64,000 nt of DNA from positions 2,542,001 through 2,606,000 of the forward strand of contig CP024846.1 in the NCBI GenBank assembly GCA_004564215.1, written 5' to 3'. A program made the translations under genes and the position numbers. This DNA is from Beijerinckiaceae bacterium (GTDB lineage Bacteria > Pseudomonadota > Alphaproteobacteria > Rhizobiales > Beijerinckiaceae). Positions 44,102-53,098 of the stretch are shown here, piece after piece; the first letter of the stretch is position 1; every line of letters begins with the position of its first letter. The notes under the pieces were generated by a model. The model saw only the letters and a list, made by a program, of their open reading frames with translations. It was not told the DNA's origin and searched no databases.

Positions 44102-44518
44102 ATGTCCACTACCCACCTCGAAAGACCAAACACCTGGGACCGCTCAGCCATCATGCGCATGGCTCATGCCAGGGCCAAAGCCCGAATGACGCCCAGTCGC
44201 GAATATCGCTACGGCGATCGGGTTGATCGGGCGCTCGGCATGCACGTCGCGACCTGCACCTATCGGCAGGCCTTCGCCGCGTATCTTAGGGACGCGTGGC
44301 ACGTCGAAAAATCCTCGCGGGCAAACGCTGCGGCGACTGCTGCAAGACCAGTCCTGACGGCCGCCGCCGCAGAGCAAGCCGACGATCTTGAAGCCGCGGC
44401 CTATGCGCAGCCCATCAACATTCCGGGCAACATCCGGATGCGCGAACTACTCGCTCAGGCCCACGCACTTCGCGCCAACGGGAAGGCTGCGCAATTTACG
44501 GGGGCTCGCCATGATTGA
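44102..44518 (+). CDS. Hypothetical island protein
   Basis: A 138-residue protein starting MSTTHLERPNTWDRSAIMRMAHARAKAR. The N-terminal pattern is typical of small phage and island proteins that sit upstream of tail genes, but no family is identified. It overlaps the next gene by eight bases, so translation is probably coupled. Confidence 0.6.
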   Translation: MSTTHLERPNTWDRSAIMRMAHARAKARMTPSREYRYGDRVDRALGMHVATCTYRQAFAAYLRDAWHVEKSSRANAAATAARPVLTAAAAEQADDLEAAAYAQPINIPGNIRMRELLAQAHALRANGKAAQFTGARHD

Positions 44519-44837
44519 TGCAACCGAGCCCGAAGCCGAGCTTTTCGCGCTCGCCGCGCGAGTCGATGCAGCAGAGAGGGCGTTTCACGACGCCCTCGCG
44601 CATCGCAACCAATTGCAGATCGCATACTTGCGTGAGCCAAGCGCCGGGAGCCGCGAAGCGCTCGAAGCAGCGAAAGTGGCCGAAGCGTTCGCACTGCAAT
44701 CACTCGATACCGTCGTCCGCCGGCTGGCCAGCACACGTGCGACAACGGTCAAGGGGCTTAAACTAAAAGCCTCATTTGCGGCAACGGAAGGCAAGCTGGC
44801 CGACAGCATCGTGGAAGATGTACTTCACCTGCAATAA
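44511..44837 (+). CDS. Hypothetical helical island protein
   Basis: A 108-residue, strongly helical, alanine-rich protein starting MIDATEPEAELFALAARVDA. No family is recognised. The upstream gene overlaps by eight bases; a third small gene follows six bases after the stop, so the three form an operon before the terminator at 45107. Confidence 0.6.
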   Translation: MIDATEPEAELFALAARVDAAERAFHDALAHRNQLQIAYLREPSAGSREALEAAKVAEAFALQSLDTVVRRLASTRATTVKGLKLKASFAATEGKLADSIVEDVLHLQ

Positions 44838-44843
44838 GAGGAT

Positions 44844-45074
44844 ATGAAAATGGCTGACAAATTTTTCGAATGCTATCCAGACGGCGGTTTTCCTCACGAC
44901 ATGAAGGCGACCACGTGGCCCGACGCGATTGAGGAAGTCAGGGGCATCATTCAAGCAACCGGGGTGCCGGGTGCCGGATTGATCGGCGAATCATATGACA
45001 ATGGATTCGCAGGCTCGTTATGGGTGACTGAGAACGATTTGGTCATCGCGAGCGCGCCAGACGACGAAGACTAA
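44844..45074 (+). CDS. Small acidic hypothetical protein
   Basis: A 76-residue protein preceded by AAGAGGAT, with the acidic end SAPDDED. The central segment WPDAIEEVRGIIQATGVPGAG suggests a mixed fold. No family is recognised. It is the last gene of the operon; a rho-independent terminator follows 32 bases after its stop. Confidence 0.65.
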   Translation: MKMADKFFECYPDGGFPHDMKATTWPDAIEEVRGIIQATGVPGAGLIGESYDNGFAGSLWVTENDLVIASAPDDED

Positions 45075-45106
45075 GAGCCCGCGTTCGGCCAACGCAATAA
45101 TCAGGA

Positions 45107-45133
45107 AGCCCCGCCTTTGCGCGGGGCTTTTCG
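45107..45133 (+). terminator. Rho-independent terminator
   Basis: The stem GCCCCGC / GCGGGGC with a six-base loop (CTTTGC) is followed by CTTTT. It separates the small three-gene operon from the tape measure gene. Confidence 0.85.
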
Positions 45134-45304
45134 TTGGCGGCGCACGGGGCGCTCGCTGCGGGCCGGTGCAGCCCCTTGCTTACGGCCATGTTTTATGTTA
45201 GGGTCAGTGTTTCCTAGTCGCCGAACAAGTCCCCTGTGACTTTCCCTCTCTGGAAGCCAGCGGCGCACCCGGCGCCCTTCCCAGATCCGTGGAACTCGTA
45301 ACCG

Positions 45305-48300
45305 ATGGCCGCCAACGATCTCTCCCTAAAAGTCACCGCCAATATCTCCAGTGCGCAAAGCAAATTACGCGAGCTGCAAAAAGAAATTGCATCGCTGCGG
45401 GGAAACATTTCCCAAGAGGGAGTCAGCGACCTCTCGCTTTACAAATACACCCGCGATTTAGAAGCGGCGCGGGGCTCGCTTCGCCAAACAAAATCGGAAA
45501 TCGGGGAACTGAAAGCGGGCCTGTCTGCGATCGCGGGAACCACGCATTCCGCCGGCCTGTCGGCGAACTTTTTAGCTCAAAAATTCCGGGCCATCACTGA
45601 CGAATTTGTTGCCGGCCGCTGGGCTCAGATGAACGGCTCGATTGCCGGCCTTGTGATCACGACGGCCGAAGCTTCGCGCGGGTTCCTGGCCGGACGGGCG
45701 GGCCTTGCAATCTTCGGCGGTGAGGCCGTGCTGGCGGCTGCCTATTTTGGCAATCTCGCACTCAACATCGCAAAATTCAAAGTGCAGTCGGAAAACCTTT
45801 TCAAACTCGGAGCCGCGACCGGCTCGACGAATATCACCGGCGATTTGGACAAGCTCCAAACCTCCTTTCTTCGCATTCCCGGTGTCTCGAAAGAAGCCGC
45901 AGAGGCCTTGGAGGCGGTTGCGGTCAAATCGGGCGTGACCGGCGCCGCGCTCGGGCAACTGATTTCGACTGCCATTCAGCCGCTGGCCGAGATCACGGGC
46001 AAGGACGTGCCGGAAGCCATGAAGGAAATGACAGCGGCGTTGGAGAAGCCCGCATCGGCCGGCAAAACCCTGGTCGAAAGTTTTGGCCAGATGACCCTAG
46101 CGGAGCAAACCTCTCTTAAGGCTGCGACGGACGCTGGAGACAAAAACCAGCAGCAAGCCGTGATCCTCGGCGCCCTCGCTCGCATCCTGCAAACGACGGA
46201 AGAAAGAATCCGGGGGTCGACGGCCGCGACCACGACCTTCGCGCAGCGCATCGGCGCGGCAGGCAAAGAGTTTTTGACGTTCGGCAGTTTCGCGCAGGTT
46301 GCCGGGGCCTACTCTTACACATTTAGAGATGCGCTTAGCGGCGCGGCTTCGAAGCTTTTGGAGGCATCCGACAACGCCAAAAAGCTGTCGGCGAGTCTCA
46401 AGAACATCATCGAAGATGCCGCCCACATTACGCTGGCCAGCAATCCAATGTCACAACAGTTGGAAGATTCCGCAAACAAGGCGGACCGATTAGCTCAAGC
46501 TCTTGGCAGGATCAAAGCGAACGCAATCTCCGGCGGAGATTTAGCGGCCGCCGCAGCCGCGATCAAAACGATTGAATCAGGATCGGCGGCGGGCGACTAC
46601 GGCAAGATCGGACCCTATAATCGGTCCGGCACCGATCGGCCTTATGGCGCTTACCAAGTCATGGGGAGCAACGTTCCTGACTGGACCAAACAAGTCACCG
46701 GCACCGCGATGACGCCAGAGCAATTCCTGGCTGACAAGGCTGCGCAAGACGCGGTTTTCCTCGCGAAGTTCGGGGAGTACCTGCAAAAATTTGGACCGGA
46801 GGGCGCGGCGCGCGCATGGCTCGGCGGGGAAAAGGCCGTCAACGATCCGAACGGTCCCGCCGATGTGAATGGAACGCGGCCGGGTGCGTATGGCGAGCGG
46901 TTTAGTCAACTTTATGCGCAGCAAGGCGGCAACCTTTCGGCTTCCGCCGGTGAACAGTCAAAAATGAACGATGCGCTGCGGGATGAGAGCGCGAAGCGAC
47001 AGCAAATAAAAGAGCAAATAGTTGATCAAAATAATGCCCGAAGCGGCGGAAGCGCGATTGAAAAAGAACGGCTCGCGACCCTGCAAGCGATTGCCGCCGG
47101 CCATGAGAATGATGTAGTCGCGGCGCAGCGGCTTGTTGACGCCGATGACACGGATCTCAACGCCTTGAAGGCCATCGGTTCGACGTTGGAAAGCTCGCAA
47201 AAATATCGCGATCTGGCAGCCCAGCGCGGGACGGATCTGGCCAAGCTCAACGCCGCCAATTTTGCCGTCGACAAATCCCGCTACGATCTTGCTGCGGCGC
47301 GGGCGAAGGAAAGAAGCCCGGAGGAGAAGGCGGCTAGGCTCGGGTCGCTCGACGTTCAGATCAAGGCTGCCGGGGATGATGAGGCCAAGCGGAATCCTCT
47401 ACTGGTTCAAAGGCAGCAGCTCGAAGACCAGTACCAAAAACAGCAAACCGAAAACGAAGCGGAGCAGGAAAAGGTTCGCTGGAACGCCGAGAAGAAAGCC
47501 CTCGAAACGAGCATCGACAACGTGCAGCTCGCTGTCGAAGCGAAGGTCATTACCGAGGCGGAGGGCGCCAAAAAGAGAATCGCGCTCATCAACGAAGAGA
47601 TGGTTGCCGAGAAAGCCCACTACACGACGCTTGCGCAGCTCTATTCGAGCATCAAGAGACAGTCGCTGAATTCAGAGACGGCCGAAAAGCAACGGGAGGC
47701 TCAACGGAAAGCGGATGAGACCACCGCCAATGGGGCTCGGGCAGTTGCCAGAGTGCAAATCAAGGAACAGGAGAGGGTCTTGGAATCTTACCGGCAAACT
47801 TACGGGGAGATCGCCTCGATTATTGGGGGTGCCTTGGTAGGCATGATCGGCAGTCAGCAAAAATTGCTGGACGCCGCGCGGCAAGTGTCGCTGGGCCTCA
47901 TCAATATGTTCGCATCGGCGGCGGAAAAGATGGCGGCGGACTGGCTGGCTTTGCAAACCAAGAACGCTCTTCAGGCCTTCGCGAGCCAGCAGGAAATCAC
48001 CGCCGCTACTGTCGCAGGAATCGCGGCGCGCATGTCGGCGGAAGGAGGCGGCGCGATAGCCTCGGCCGCCGTTAATTCTGTCGCAGTTATGAAGGCCATC
48101 TTCGCATCGGCGGGCGAAACTTTTGCCGGTATCTTCGGTTTTCTTGCGCCCGTAATGGGGCCGGCGGCGGCTGGTCCGGCGGGCGCGGGGATGGCCACTG
48201 TTTTGGGAGTAGCCGGCGGTATGGCGTCATTTGCCAAGGGCTCATGGGAGCTGCCAAGGGACATGATCGCCCAGGTTCATAAGGGCGAGATGATCGTGCC

Positions 48301-48511
48301 TGCGGGGCCTGCGGCTGCTATTCGGAATGGCGCGGGAGCAGGAGCGGGTGCTGACAGGGGCCAGGGTGCGGGAGGGAGTCCAGTGTTTAACATCCATTAC
48401 AGCGCGGAGCGTGGCACGACGATGGATACGCTGAGAGCGCATTCGCGCGCGATCGCAAAAATGGTTTCGGAAGAAGTGAGCCGAAATCGCAGTCTTCGGC
48501 CGAGCTACTGA
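45305..48511 (+). CDS. Phage tail tape measure protein with lysozyme-like insert
   Basis: A 1068-residue protein. Residues ~1-110 are helical and coiled; ~110-400 resemble the phage minor-tail/TMP_2 region; ~415-540 carry a lytic-transglycosylase-like block (IESGSAAGDYGKIGPYNRSG, YGAYQVMGSN) with the possible catalytic Glu424. The part ~540-880 is a long coiled coil rich in Lys, Glu and Gln. The C-terminus has a hydrophobic region (IGGALVGMIGS through FAGIFGFLAPVMGPAAAG) and the end motif QVHKGEMIVPAGPAAAI, typical of tape measure proteins. No head, portal or terminase gene is visible, so this is an isolated phage gene. Confidence 0.85.
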   Translation: MAANDLSLKVTANISSAQSKLRELQKEIASLRGNISQEGVSDLSLYKYTRDLEAARGSLRQTKSEIGELKAGLSAIAGTTHSAGLSANFLAQKFRAITDEFVAGRWAQMNGSIAGLVITTAEASRGFLAGRAGLAIFGGEAVLAAAYFGNLALNIAKFKVQSENLFKLGAATGSTNITGDLDKLQTSFLRIPGVSKEAAEALEAVAVKSGVTGAALGQLISTAIQPLAEITGKDVPEAMKEMTAALEKPASAGKTLVESFGQMTLAEQTSLKAATDAGDKNQQQAVILGALARILQTTEERIRGSTAATTTFAQRIGAAGKEFLTFGSFAQVAGAYSYTFRDALSGAASKLLEASDNAKKLSASLKNIIEDAAHITLASNPMSQQLEDSANKADRLAQALGRIKANAISGGDLAAAAAAIKTIESGSAAGDYGKIGPYNRSGTDRPYGAYQVMGSNVPDWTKQVTGTAMTPEQFLADKAAQDAVFLAKFGEYLQKFGPEGAARAWLGGEKAVNDPNGPADVNGTRPGAYGERFSQLYAQQGGNLSASAGEQSKMNDALRDESAKRQQIKEQIVDQNNARSGGSAIEKERLATLQAIAAGHENDVVAAQRLVDADDTDLNALKAIGSTLESSQKYRDLAAQRGTDLAKLNAANFAVDKSRYDLAAARAKERSPEEKAARLGSLDVQIKAAGDDEAKRNPLLVQRQQLEDQYQKQQTENEAEQEKVRWNAEKKALETSIDNVQLAVEAKVITEAEGAKKRIALINEEMVAEKAHYTTLAQLYSSIKRQSLNSETAEKQREAQRKADETTANGARAVARVQIKEQERVLESYRQTYGEIASIIGGALVGMIGSQQKLLDAARQVSLGLINMFASAAEKMAADWLALQTKNALQAFASQQEITAATVAGIAARMSAEGGGAIASAAVNSVAVMKAIFASAGETFAGIFGFLAPVMGPAAAGPAGAGMATVLGVAGGMASFAKGSWELPRDMIAQVHKGEMIVPAGPAAAIRNGAGAGAGADRGQGAGGSPVFNIHYSAERGTTMDTLRAHSRAIAKMVSEEVSRNRSLRPSY

Positions 48512-48978
48512 ATCGAGCGGGCCGGGAACGATTGTCCCTTGTCGATTCCAGATTTAAAGCTCGGCCGGCTAAGCTGGTAGCCTGTTGTTCGGAAATGCAG
48601 TAGGCTTACGCGTCATTCCTACGGGGACCACTGGTGATCGACCACCGGGATTTCGGAATTCGGGGATAGCGAAAGCACGCGTGCTATTTTCCGTTTTTGG
48701 GGCCGATTTCAAAATTTAGGTTAGGCAGGGTCCCGCTGCTGACTTTTCGACCGATTCGAACGCCTTGCTCTCAACTTTGCGCATCACCTCGGCCGGCTCC
48801 GCGACCCGACACGGAGCCGCATCGATCGCATGGATCACATCGATCGGGCAGGGCAGGCATCGGCGACCAGTTAAAGGGCCTTCACTTTCGCATAGGCGTG
48901 GGCCTAGACTAGGGCCGATGCATCTAAGCAATTTAATTCTAGTGTAGTTTCAATACGTTATGGCGTAGCTATGGCGGT
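48512..48978. other. Noncoding right end of the island
   Basis: No gene is seen. The 12-bp perfect palindrome AGCACGCGTGCT is at 48674-48685 and resembles the TAGCA-CGTGCTA half of the iterons at 25.6 kb. The region ends at attR. Confidence 0.5.
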
Positions 48979-48992
48979 CTCCCTCTCCGCCA
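48979..48992. other. attR (repeat of tRNA 3' end)
   Basis: CTCCCTCTCCGCCA matches exactly the last 14 bases of tRNA-Ser(CGA) at 19866-19879. No tRNA surrounds it, so it is the relic left by integration. Confidence 0.75.
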
Positions 48993-49616
48993 TATGCACG
49001 CATAACCTATTGAAAAACAATATATTTGTTTAGTTCGCCCTTGGATGTACGTTTCAACCTACAATCTTGCAGGCGTGTCGTCCCTTCGGAATTGCAGACG
49101 ACCCTCGCTGCCCTCCCAATTTGCTCAAACGGCGGAATTGGCCTTAGACCCGATGAGGCGGGTGTCGATCCTGGCCTCGTCAGTCGCTTGGCGCCTTGCT
49201 CACTGAGCAGCTTGTCTGCTTCCTGAAACGCGGGTTGATCCGCCATCGGTCTCAAGGTTGTCGCGGCCCTCGCTTGCCATTCGCGCCCCCCCCCCGACGA
49301 AAGAGTGGAGCAGCGCATCGAGGCGCTCGCCTTCGATTTTATCGATAATCATCCCGTATAAATCGCGACCCGCGTCGGATGAAAACTTCTGCTAAATTCG
49401 CAGCACCATCATCCTGTCGGAGTCCCCTCTCTCGTGTGGCGATCTCAATGACGAAACGTTATAGCGCAAAGATGTCGTCACGCAGGTGCCACAGGACCAC
49501 TTCACGCCTTCTATATGCTTTTTTTAGATTGACGCCTAAGCCGCTATCTCGATCCTTTATGCACTTCCTGGCATCCTCTGCATTTCTGTCGCTTCTCGTA
49601 ATGCAAGGAACCAGCT
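48993..49616. other. Intergenic stretch after the island, no recognisable gene
   Basis: A run of ten C (49288-49300) and several short frames without binding sites are present. None resembles a family. Confidence 0.4.
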
Positions 49617-49748
49617 ATGAAACCGCGATCTAGAACCAGGATTTCCCGCGCAATAAGCCGCCCCGATCTCGTCTATGCGGGGGTTGTCGCCATGATCATT
49701 TGCGTCGGCCTGATCGCACGCAGCATTGGCCTTCTGCCGCTACAATAA
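49617..49748 (+). CDS. Small single-pass membrane protein upstream of the kdpA fragment
   Basis: The frame encodes 43 residues starting MKPRSRTRISRAISRPDLVY, then AGVVAMIICVGLIARSIGLL, one clear membrane helix after a basic N-terminus. AAGGAA lies eight bases before the ATG. It is in the same reading frame as the following kdpA fragment, separated by one TAA. It does not resemble KdpF. It may be genuine or chance. Confidence 0.4.
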   Translation: MKPRSRTRISRAISRPDLVYAGVVAMIICVGLIARSIGLLPLQ

Positions 49749-49769
49749 TGGGACAAAGTTGGACAGGCG

Positions 49770-50444
49770 GCAGGCCCTCTCCAGGCCGGCGGCAATATGG
49801 AAGGCAAGGAGGTTCGATTCGGCATTGCCGGGTCGGCGCTCTTCGCAAATGTCACCACGACCTCGGCGGACGGCGCCGTCAACGCCATGCATGACAGCTT
49901 CACGCCTCTCGGCGGCGGCATGGTCATGGCCAATATGATGATGGATGAGGTGATCGTCGGCGCCCCTGGTTCCGGTCTTTTCGGCATGCTTCTCTATGCC
50001 ATCGTCGCTGTCTTCGTTGCCGGCCTGATGGTGGGGCGCACGCCCGAATATCTCGGCAAAAAGATTCAATCCGCTGAGGTGAAGATGGCGGTGTTGGCCC
50101 TGCTCGTCGTTCCAGCGACAATTCTCATCCTCACCGCGGTCGCGGCGGTGCTTCCTGCGGGCCTTGCGGGAACGTCGAACGCGGGACCGCACGGGTTTTC
50201 GGAATTGCTCTATGCTTTTACTTCCGCCGCCGCGACCAACGGCAGCGCCTTTGCCAGCTTGAGCGACAATACACCTTTCTTCAACATGACATTAGCTTTG
50301 GCGATGTTGTGCGGGAGATTTCTCGTCATCATTCCGGTGCTCGCCATCGTCGGCACTGTTTTGATTCTCGGAGCTCTCACCTTTTTTCCGGCGCTCGCGC
50401 TCGGTCCGCTCGCAGAATATTATTCCATGTTTAAGCTGTATTGA
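49770..50444 (+). pseudogene. Fragment of a second KdpA (C-terminal part)
   Basis: About 225 codons resemble KdpA from [17 protein letters not shown] to the end [13 protein letters not shown], but the N-terminal half is absent, and about 24 residues between VLAIVG and [16 protein letters not shown] are missing relative to the complete kdpA downstream. The two differ by roughly a fifth to a quarter of their bases by eye, so this is an older paralogue and not a recent duplicate of it. It keeps conserved KdpA segments such as [15 protein letters not shown]. It looks like the remains of a second Kdp locus. Confidence 0.8.
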
Positions 50445-50640
50445 TTGTTGGCTGGCCGGAGTCTAGCCGCCGCAGTTTCAGCCGAGTTCGAATTCAATCT
50501 TTATCTCCCATTTATTTCAGGGAGTTCTCTTCCATCTCGATTTTATATGCCGCAATGGCCACAGTATCTGCACCGCTGGCCCAAGCAAGGGATTCGCAGC
50601 GTCGACAACAATCGACAACCAATCTCGAAAGGCAAATGAC
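50445..50640. other. Short intergenic stretch between the kdpA fragment and the next gene
   Basis: No gene is supported. It may carry the promoter of the genes leading to the kdp operon. Confidence 0.35.
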
Positions 50641-51006
50641 ATGGCACAGATCGAATCAATGGAGTCTCAGGAATCGTCGGAACCTCCTTTGCGACCTATG
50701 TCGAGATCATCTGTTTTCTTCGTCGGCAGGGATCGCCATGGCAATTGGGTTGTACGGGATCCGGCTGGCCTATGTGGGGGCCTTTTTGTCAACCGTTCGG
50801 AAGCGCTCCGCTTCGCCATGTCAGAGAATGGAGGCCGCTCTCAAGCGGTCATCATGGTCCGACGGCAGCCTGGAACAGCGCGCTCGATTTATATGGAATT
50901 TTTATATCCTGCACCGTTGAGCACTCTCGAATTTATATGCGCAAATTGCGATATACGAACAGGATGCCCTGCCGGGCGAAGCGACAATTGGTTTTGCGAG
51001 AGTTGA
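50641..51006 (+). CDS. Hypothetical protein upstream of kdp
   Basis: A 121-residue protein. The segment SSVFFVGRDRHGNWVVRDPA, then GLCGGLFVNRSEALRFAMSE, resembles a small alphaproteobacterial family of the form VFFVGRDxxGNWVVxDxxGLxGGLFVxRAEALRFA; the last ~40 residues look less conserved. It lies upstream of the kdpF-type genes. Function unknown. Confidence 0.6.
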   Translation: MAQIESMESQESSEPPLRPMSRSSVFFVGRDRHGNWVVRDPAGLCGGLFVNRSEALRFAMSENGGRSQAVIMVRRQPGTARSIYMEFLYPAPLSTLEFICANCDIRTGCPAGRSDNWFCES

Positions 51007-51087
51007 CACAAATCACAGCAAACCATCGCTGTCATTATGAAAACCTATGGAACGATGTAGCCGACGATGTTTCGCAAAGGATCTCAG

Positions 51088-51183
51088 ATGCCTATCTTCA
51101 TCCTCGATTTTGTCTTCGTTGTGATTGGCGCAGCCGCCTTTGCGGGGACGGCGCTTTATCTCAGCGCGTGCGCCAGTTTATGA
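51088..51183 (+). CDS. 31-residue membrane peptide preceding kdpF
   Basis: The frame encodes MPIFILDFVFVVIGAAAFAG followed by TALYLSACASL: one hydrophobic helix, then a short polar tail. AAAGGATC lies six bases before the ATG. Small hydrophobic frames like this often precede kdpF in Rhizobiales. It probably assists Kdp complex assembly, but no function is demonstrated here. Confidence 0.6.
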   Translation: MPIFILDFVFVVIGAAAFAGTALYLSACASL

Positions 51184-51191
51184 GGGTCGCC

Positions 51192-51281
51192 ATGACATTC
51201 GATAACATACTCGGCACGATCGCGATCGCGGTCGTGATGATTTATCTCGTCATCGCTTTAATACGTCCCGAGCGCTTTTGA
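51192..51281 (+). CDS. kdpF: KdpF, small stabilising subunit
   Basis: A 29-residue peptide, MTFDNILGTIAIAVVMIYLV then IALIRPERF. The final LIRPERF is the KdpF signature. KdpF is a single-helix accessory that stabilises the KdpABC potassium pump. It starts eight bases after the preceding small gene, and kdpA begins 12 bases later. Confidence 0.92.
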   Translation: MTFDNILGTIAIAVVMIYLVIALIRPERF

Positions 51282-51293
51282 GGAAGAGTTTCG

Positions 51294-53021
51294 ATGACCG
51301 CTAATGGATTCATCCAGATCGCGCTCTATTGCGTGGTCGTTACGCTGCTGGTCAAGCCGTTCGGCTATTATATGACCCGCGTCTTTAATGGCGAGCGCAA
51401 TTTTCTTTCGCTTGCACTTCGCCCTGTTGAGCGGGCCATCTATGCGCTGAGCGGCGTCAAGGAAGATGAGGAGCAGAATTGGCGGAGCTACGGCCTTGCC
51501 ATGCTGGCTTTCACCCTGGCAGGCTTCATCGCGCTTTACGCGTTGCAGCGTCTGCAAGGATTGCTGCCATTCAACCCGCAGAATCTCGACTCGGTTGCTC
51601 CCGATCTCGCCTTCAATACGTCGGTCAGCTTTGTCACCAATACCAATTGGCAATCCTACGTGCCTGAGACGACGATGAGCTATCTGACCCAGATGGCCGG
51701 TCTGACCATGCATAATTTTGTGTCCGCCGCGACCGGGATTGCGCTTGCCATTGCCCTCATCAGGGGCTTTGCCCGACGCTCGGCGCAGACCATTGGCAAT
51801 TTCTGGGTCGATATGACCCGCACCGTTCTTTATGTGCTTTTGCCGATCTCGATCGTCGTCGGATTGTTTTTCGTTTGGCAAGGCATGCCGCAAAATCTCG
51901 GCGCCTATGTCGAGGCGAATACGCTCGACGGGGCCAAACAAGTGATCGCGCAGGGACCGGTCGCGAGCCAAGAAGTGATCAAAATGCTTGGCACCAATGG
52001 TGGCGGGTTCTTCAACGCCAATTCCGCGCATCCCTATGAGAACCCGAATGCGCTCACCAATTTCGTCCAGATCGTGCTGATCTTTTCGATCGGCGCGGCA
52101 CTGACCAATGTCTTCGGCCGGATGGTCGGCAAGGAGCGCCAAGGCTGGGCGATCTTCACCGTCATGGGCATTTTGTTTCTCGTCGGGACCTTCGCTGTCT
52201 ACGCCAGTGAAAGCGGTGGGAACCCGGCCTTCGCCAGCTTTCCCATCGACGCGGCGCCAAGTGCCCTTCAGGCCGGCGGCAATATGGAAGGCAAGGAGGT
52301 ACGGTTCGGCATCGCCAATTCGTCGCTCTTCACAACCATTACCACCGATGCCTCCTGCGGCGCCGTCAACAATATGCACGATAGCCTCTTGCCGCTCGGC
52401 GGCATGGTGCCGATGGTCAATATCATGCTCGGGGAAATCATCTTCGGCGGCGTCGGCTCGGGTCTCTACGGCATGCTTCTTTTCGCGATCGTCGCGGTCT
52501 TCGTCGCCGGCCTCATGGTCGGTCGCACCCCGGAATATCTCGGCAAGAAGATCGAGGCAAAGGAGGTCAAGATGGCCATGCTCGCCATTCTGATCCTCCC
52601 CTTGTCGATCCTCGGCTTCACCGCGATCGCGGTTGTGGTCACCCCTGGCCTCGCCGGGATGGCCAATTCCGGCCCACATGGCTTTAGCGAGGCGCTTTAT
52701 GCCTATACGTCTGCCACCGGCAATAATGGCAGCGCTTTTGCGGGCCTCAGCGCCAATTCGCCGTTCTACAATACGACGCTTGGCCTCGCCATGTGGATCG
52801 GCCGCTTCCTGTTCATCGTTCCGATGCTGGCCATCGCCGGATCGCTCGCGGCCAAGAAGCTCGTCCCACCTTCGGCAGGAACCTTCCCAACCGATGGCGG
52901 GCTGTTCGTCGGCCTTCTGATCGGCGTGATCTTGATCATCGGCGGCCTGACCTTCTTCCCCGCCCTGGCGCTTGGTCCGATCGAGGAACAGCTGGCGATG
53001 CTTGCCGGGACACTCTTCTGA
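51294..53021 (+). CDS. kdpA: KdpA, potassium-binding channel subunit
   Basis: A 575-residue membrane protein with ten helices and the repeated selectivity-filter-type segments ([30 protein letters not shown], and others). KdpA forms the K+-selective pore of the high-affinity K+-transporting P-type ATPase used at very low external potassium. GAGGAAG precedes the ATG. Its C-terminus matches the decayed fragment upstream. kdpB starts 77 bases after its stop. Confidence 0.97.
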   Translation: MTANGFIQIALYCVVVTLLVKPFGYYMTRVFNGERNFLSLALRPVERAIYALSGVKEDEEQNWRSYGLAMLAFTLAGFIALYALQRLQGLLPFNPQNLDSVAPDLAFNTSVSFVTNTNWQSYVPETTMSYLTQMAGLTMHNFVSAATGIALAIALIRGFARRSAQTIGNFWVDMTRTVLYVLLPISIVVGLFFVWQGMPQNLGAYVEANTLDGAKQVIAQGPVASQEVIKMLGTNGGGFFNANSAHPYENPNALTNFVQIVLIFSIGAALTNVFGRMVGKERQGWAIFTVMGILFLVGTFAVYASESGGNPAFASFPIDAAPSALQAGGNMEGKEVRFGIANSSLFTTITTDASCGAVNNMHDSLLPLGGMVPMVNIMLGEIIFGGVGSGLYGMLLFAIVAVFVAGLMVGRTPEYLGKKIEAKEVKMAMLAILILPLSILGFTAIAVVVTPGLAGMANSGPHGFSEALYAYTSATGNNGSAFAGLSANSPFYNTTLGLAMWIGRFLFIVPMLAIAGSLAAKKLVPPSAGTFPTDGGLFVGLLIGVILIIGGLTFFPALALGPIEEQLAMLAGTLF

Positions 53022-53098
53022 TCCTTTTACAATGCGGCGGCCCAATAAGTCGGAATTGTTTCAACTGAAACTTTTCTAATGAACCCGAGGTCATACCT

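Larger units (their letters stand above)
19866..48992. mobile_element. Integrated genomic island at tRNA-Ser(CGA)
   Basis: The island is bounded by a 14-bp direct repeat, CTCCCTCTCCGCCA, at 19866-19879 (tRNA 3' end) and 48979-48992. A tyrosine integrase gene reads away from the tRNA, 168 bases after it, the usual layout of integrative elements. The interior holds a toxin-antitoxin pair, an AlpA-like gene, a replication module with iterons, many small secreted and hypothetical proteins, decayed genes and a phage tape measure gene. The core genes on both sides are housekeeping (fabI, kdp). The boundaries are inferred from the repeat only, and nested insertions are possible. Confidence 0.75.

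Noticed and set aside
45305..48511. Tape measure gene as evidence of an intact prophage
   Set aside because: No capsid, portal, terminase or lysis genes are visible; the single gene is not enough.
51258..53045. 595-codon leftward frame opposite kdpA
   Set aside because: Antisense shadow of kdpA with no recognisable motif.
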